From Ectothiorhodospiraceae bacterium (GTDB lineage Bacteria > Pseudomonadota > Gammaproteobacteria > Nitrococcales > Aquisalimonadaceae), in assembly GCA_020831845.1 (NCBI GenBank), contig JAFIFV010000093.1, positions 1 through 55,238 on the forward strand: DNA of 55,238 nucleotides, in the 5' to 3' direction. The notes below the pieces were generated by a model, which was not told the origin of the DNA, did no database searches, and saw only the letters and a program-made list of their open reading frames with translations. Shown here in pieces: positions 52,333 through 55,238 of this stretch; the first letter of the stretch is position 1; every line of letters starts with the position of its first letter. Made by a program: the position numbers and the translations under genes.

Positions 52333-55140
52333 ATGTCAGCACTCGCTGAAACCGTCTCGCAAACCGCTGCCCATTCCCGTCTGCGCGTCATCCGCCGCAG
52401 CGGCGAACTGACCGATTTCGACGCCGGCAAGATCAGCTTGGCCATGAAAAAGGCCTTTCTGGCCTTGGAAGACAACCAGGCCGGCGACTCCGCCAGCATC
52501 CAGGACAAGGTGGCCCGGCTCACGGAGCAAGTGGTGGCGGGCCTGACCCGCCAACCCGACGCGACCACGATCCACATCGAGGACATCCAGGACCAGGTGG
52601 AACTGGCGCTGATGCGTGCCAGCGAGCACAAGGTTGCCCGGGCCTACGTGCTCTACCGCGAGGAGCATGCCCGCCGCCGCGCCGAGGAACAGCCCGCCGC
52701 CGAGCAGGCTCCCCCCGGGCTGCACATGACCCGTTCCGACGGCAGTCGCATTCCGCTGGACGACACGCTGCTGCAGGCGCTGCTGGACGAAGCCTGCAGC
52801 GGCCTGCCGGAAACCGATCCGGCGCGCATCCTGAAGGAAGTGCACCGCAACCTGTACGACGGCGTCACCGAAACCGAGGTGAACCGCGCCCTGGTGATGT
52901 GCGCGCGCAGCCTGATCGAACGCGAGCCCAGCTACAGCTACGCCACCGCCCGGCTGCTGCTGAACCAGCTGCGTAGCGAAGCCCTGGGCTTCATCAGCGG
53001 CCGTCCGGAGCGCGCCTCGGCCAGCGACATGGAAGAACGCTACGCCAGCTACTTCCCGGCTTACCTCAAGCGCGGCGTAGAACTGGAACTGCTGGATCAC
53101 CGCCTGCTGGAATTCGACCTGCAGCGCATCGCCGCCGCGCTGGACGCAAGCCGCGACCAGCAATTCAACTACCTGGGCCTGCAGACGCTGTACGACCGCT
53201 ACTTCCAGCACTGGGAGGACATCCGCTTCGAGCTGCCGCAGGCGTTCTTCATGCGGGTGGCCATGGGGCTGGCGCTGAACGAGGTGGACCGCGAGGGAAA
53301 AGCCATCGAGTTCTACCGGCTGCTGTCCAGTTTCGACTTCATGAGCTCCACGCCGACCCTGTTCAACAGCGCCACGCTGCGCCCGCAGCTCTCCAGCTGT
53401 TATCTCACCACCGTGCCCGACGACCTGTCCGGCATCTATGGCGCCATCCGCGACAACGCGCTGCTGTCGAAATTCGCTGGCGGCCTGGGCAACGACTGGA
53501 CGCCGGTACGCGCGCTGGGCGCCCACATCAAGGGCACCAACGGCAAGTCCCAGGGTGTGGTGCCGTTCCTGAAGGTCGCCAACGACACGGCGGTGGCCGT
53601 GAACCAGGGCGGCAAGCGCAAGGGCGCGGTCTGCGCCTACCTGGAAACCTGGCACATGGACGTCGAGGAATTCCTGGAGCTGCGCAAGAACACCGGCGAC
53701 GACCGCCGACGCACCCACGACATGAACACCGCCCACTGGGTGCCGGACCTGTTCATGGAGCGGGCCGAGGCCGATGCGGACTGGACGCTGTTCTCGCCGG
53801 ACGAAGCCGGCCACCTGCACGACCTCTACGGCCAGGATTTCCGCAAGGCCTACGAGGAACTGGAGGCGAAAGCCGCTCGCGGCGAGCTGCGCAACCACAA
53901 GGTGGTGCCCGCGAAGCAGCTGTGGCGGAAGATGCTGTCCATGCTGTTCGAGACCGGCCATCCCTGGATCACTTTCAAGGATCCGGCCAACCTGCGCTCG
54001 CCGCAGCGCCATGCCGGCGTGGTGCACAGCTCCAATCTCTGCACCGAGATTACGCTGAACACCTCAGACGACGAGATAGCCGTCTGCAACCTGGGCTCGG
54101 TGAACCTGGCCGCCCACATCGGCCCGGACGGCATCGACCACGAACGCCTGCGGCGCACCGTGCGCACCGCCATGCGCATGCTGGACAACGTCATCGACAT
54201 CAACTACTACAGCGTGCCGCAGGCGCGCCGCTCCAACCTGCGCCATCGGCCGGTGGGCCTGGGCGTGATGGGCTTCCAGGATGCCCTCTACAAGCTGGGG
54301 CATTCCTATGCCAGCGAAGAGGCCGTGGATTTCGCCGACCGCAGCCAGGAGGCCATCAGCTACTACGCCATCGAGGCCTCCGCCGAGTTGGCGCGGGAGC
54401 GCGGCAGCTACCACTCTTTCGAGGGCTCGCTGTGGAGCCAGGGCATCCTGCCCATCGACTCCGTCCGCTTCGTGGCCGAAGCACGCAATGGCGATTGCAC
54501 CATGGACACCGGCAGTCGGCTGGACTGGAATGCGCTGCGGGAGCAGGTGCGGGGCGGCATGCGCAACTCCAACTGCCTGGCGATCGCGCCCACCGCCACC
54601 ATCGCCAACATCGTCGGCGTCTCGCAGGGCATCGACCCCACCTACCAGAACCTGTACGTGAAATCGAACCTCTCCGGCGAGTTCACCGTGGTGAACCCGT
54701 ACCTGGTGGAGGCACTGAAGGCGCGGGACCTGTGGGACCCCGTGATGGTGAACGACCTGAAGTACTTCGACGGCAGCGTGCAGCGCATCGACCGCATCCC
54801 GGACGATCTGAAACGGCTGTTCGCCACCTCGTTCGAGCTGGATCCCGAATGGCTGGTGAAGGCCGGCTCGCGGAGACAGAAATGGCTGGATCAGGCGCAG
54901 TCGCTGAACCTGTACATGGCGGAGCCGTCGGGACCAAAACTGGACCGCCTGTACCGCGAGGCCTGGCGCCAGGGCCTGAAGACCACCTACTACCTGCGCT
55001 CCATGGGGGCGACCCACGTGGAGAAGAGCACGGTGACCGACGGCACGCTGAACAGCGTGCCCACGGCACCCACGCCGACTCCATCGCCACAGCCCCAGGC
55101 CTGCGCCATCGACGACCCAGGCTGCGAGGCATGCCAGTGA
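52333..55140 (+). CDS. nrdA: Class I ribonucleotide reductase alpha subunit NrdA
   Basis: Reduces ribonucleotides to deoxyribonucleotides with a radical supplied by NrdB, whose gene is not in the window. Its 935 residues start at ATG 52333 after GGAGGA. Two ATP-cone-like domains come first (LRVIRRSGELTDFDAGKI... and DGSRIPLDDTLLQALL...), as in Pseudomonas NrdA. The catalytic barrel has Cys in LSSCYLTTV, the SSNLCTEI Asn-Cys-Glu triad and the partner Cys in IAVCNLGSVNLA; IAPTATIANIVGVSQGIDP and the C-terminal tyrosine region (TTYYLRSMGA) are intact. The tail ends CEACQ, the redox pair reduced by thioredoxin or glutaredoxin. It is not of the NrdJ type. Confidence 0.95.
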   Translation: MSALAETVSQTAAHSRLRVIRRSGELTDFDAGKISLAMKKAFLALEDNQAGDSASIQDKVARLTEQVVAGLTRQPDATTIHIEDIQDQVELALMRASEHKVARAYVLYREEHARRRAEEQPAAEQAPPGLHMTRSDGSRIPLDDTLLQALLDEACSGLPETDPARILKEVHRNLYDGVTETEVNRALVMCARSLIEREPSYSYATARLLLNQLRSEALGFISGRPERASASDMEERYASYFPAYLKRGVELELLDHRLLEFDLQRIAAALDASRDQQFNYLGLQTLYDRYFQHWEDIRFELPQAFFMRVAMGLALNEVDREGKAIEFYRLLSSFDFMSSTPTLFNSATLRPQLSSCYLTTVPDDLSGIYGAIRDNALLSKFAGGLGNDWTPVRALGAHIKGTNGKSQGVVPFLKVANDTAVAVNQGGKRKGAVCAYLETWHMDVEEFLELRKNTGDDRRRTHDMNTAHWVPDLFMERAEADADWTLFSPDEAGHLHDLYGQDFRKAYEELEAKAARGELRNHKVVPAKQLWRKMLSMLFETGHPWITFKDPANLRSPQRHAGVVHSSNLCTEITLNTSDDEIAVCNLGSVNLAAHIGPDGIDHERLRRTVRTAMRMLDNVIDINYYSVPQARRSNLRHRPVGLGVMGFQDALYKLGHSYASEEAVDFADRSQEAISYYAIEASAELARERGSYHSFEGSLWSQGILPIDSVRFVAEARNGDCTMDTGSRLDWNALREQVRGGMRNSNCLAIAPTATIANIVGVSQGIDPTYQNLYVKSNLSGEFTVVNPYLVEALKARDLWDPVMVNDLKYFDGSVQRIDRIPDDLKRLFATSFELDPEWLVKAGSRRQKWLDQAQSLNLYMAEPSGPKLDRLYREAWRQGLKTTYYLRSMGATHVEKSTVTDGTLNSVPTAPTPTPSPQPQACAIDDPGCEACQ

Positions 55141-55238
55141 CGTAGGGTGCCCAGAGCGCAGCGATGCGCACCGGGCTGGTTTGCGGGCTTCGATCCGGCC
55201 GCCACCGGGAGGTTTGCTTCCGGACACGCCGTGAACCC
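55141..55238 (-). repeat. Right, inverted copy of the repeat flanking nrdA
   Basis: Starting on the base after the nrdA stop, CGTAGGGTGCCCAGAGCGCA... and the final GGACACGCCGTGAACCC are the reverse complement of the two ends of 51853-51943. The copy is cut by, or ends at, the window edge. Any terminator or nrdB gene would lie further right. Confidence 0.7.

Noticed and set aside
1..55238. CRISPR arrays, prophage genes, rRNA genes or complete insertion sequences.
   Set aside because: No regularly spaced direct repeats, phage structural or integrase genes, rRNA signatures or transposase frames were found.

Overview
The window is GC-rich, densely coded DNA from a gammaproteobacterium. Lineage clues are a GlrR-type sigma-54 regulator beside a complete ybgC-tolQRAB-pal-cpoB operon, rppH-ptsP, bfd-bfr, a Pseudomonas-like long NrdA ending in CEACQ, metE/metR, and an AspRS of the type found in bacteria that make Asn-tRNA indirectly. 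The gene content recalls free-living, possibly halophilic Chromatiales/Ectothiorhodospiraceae-like organisms, but the sequence alone does not fix the genus.

Layout. 1-1310: 3' part of a glrR-like response regulator with two in-frame stops at the window edge. 1535-6934: Tol-Pal envelope operon, then tRNA-Lys. 7107-19642: aromatic acid/tyrosine catabolism. A MarR regulator and a TRAP transporter (dctP-dctQ-dctM) run left; an MBL-fold protein, a flavin monooxygenase, a DUF2783 protein, hmgA, fahA, maiA and an MFS exporter run right from a shared, palindrome-rich control region; an Lrp-type regulator and hppD complete the homogentisate route. 19643-21546: a DUF6708-like membrane protein gene bracketed by a 26-bp inverted repeat. 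21759-30127: a selenium locus with a thioredoxin-fused protein, a UGSC selenoprotein read through an in-frame UGA, selA, selB, tRNA-Sec and an Ndh-SelD fusion. 30148-32806: murI, a sirtuin and a LysR regulator, overlapping. 32807-33556: a non-coding stretch holding a candidate small RNA and a 56-residue protein gene, each with its own terminator. 33557-42540: msrA, an MBL hydrolase, a globin-coupled GGDEF-EAL protein, aspS, fmdB, an SDR, an LpxR-like protein, bfr and bfd. 42642-48178: ptsP, rppH, a HAD phosphatase, lrgAB, a phosphoribosyltransferase and tRNA-Gly. 48223-55140: metE/metR, a repeat-rich spacer, a cobalamin riboswitch and nrdA. The final 98 bases are an inverted copy of a repeat lying upstream of nrdA.

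How it fits together. HppD, HmgA, MaiA and FahA convert 4-hydroxyphenylpyruvate through homogentisate to fumarate and acetoacetate; the TRAP system and monooxygenase probably feed in another aromatic acid. The sel genes supply all dedicated parts for UGA decoding, and the only UGA-containing gene seen here is the UGSC protein directly upstream of selA. The cobalamin riboswitch should reduce class I RNR expression when adenosylcobalamin is available.

The most notable items are the UGSC selenoprotein with its thioredoxin-fused partner, the candidate CU-rich small RNA divergent from a LysR gene, the small protein gene with a near-perfect ribosome binding site, and repeat-bracketed cargo genes.
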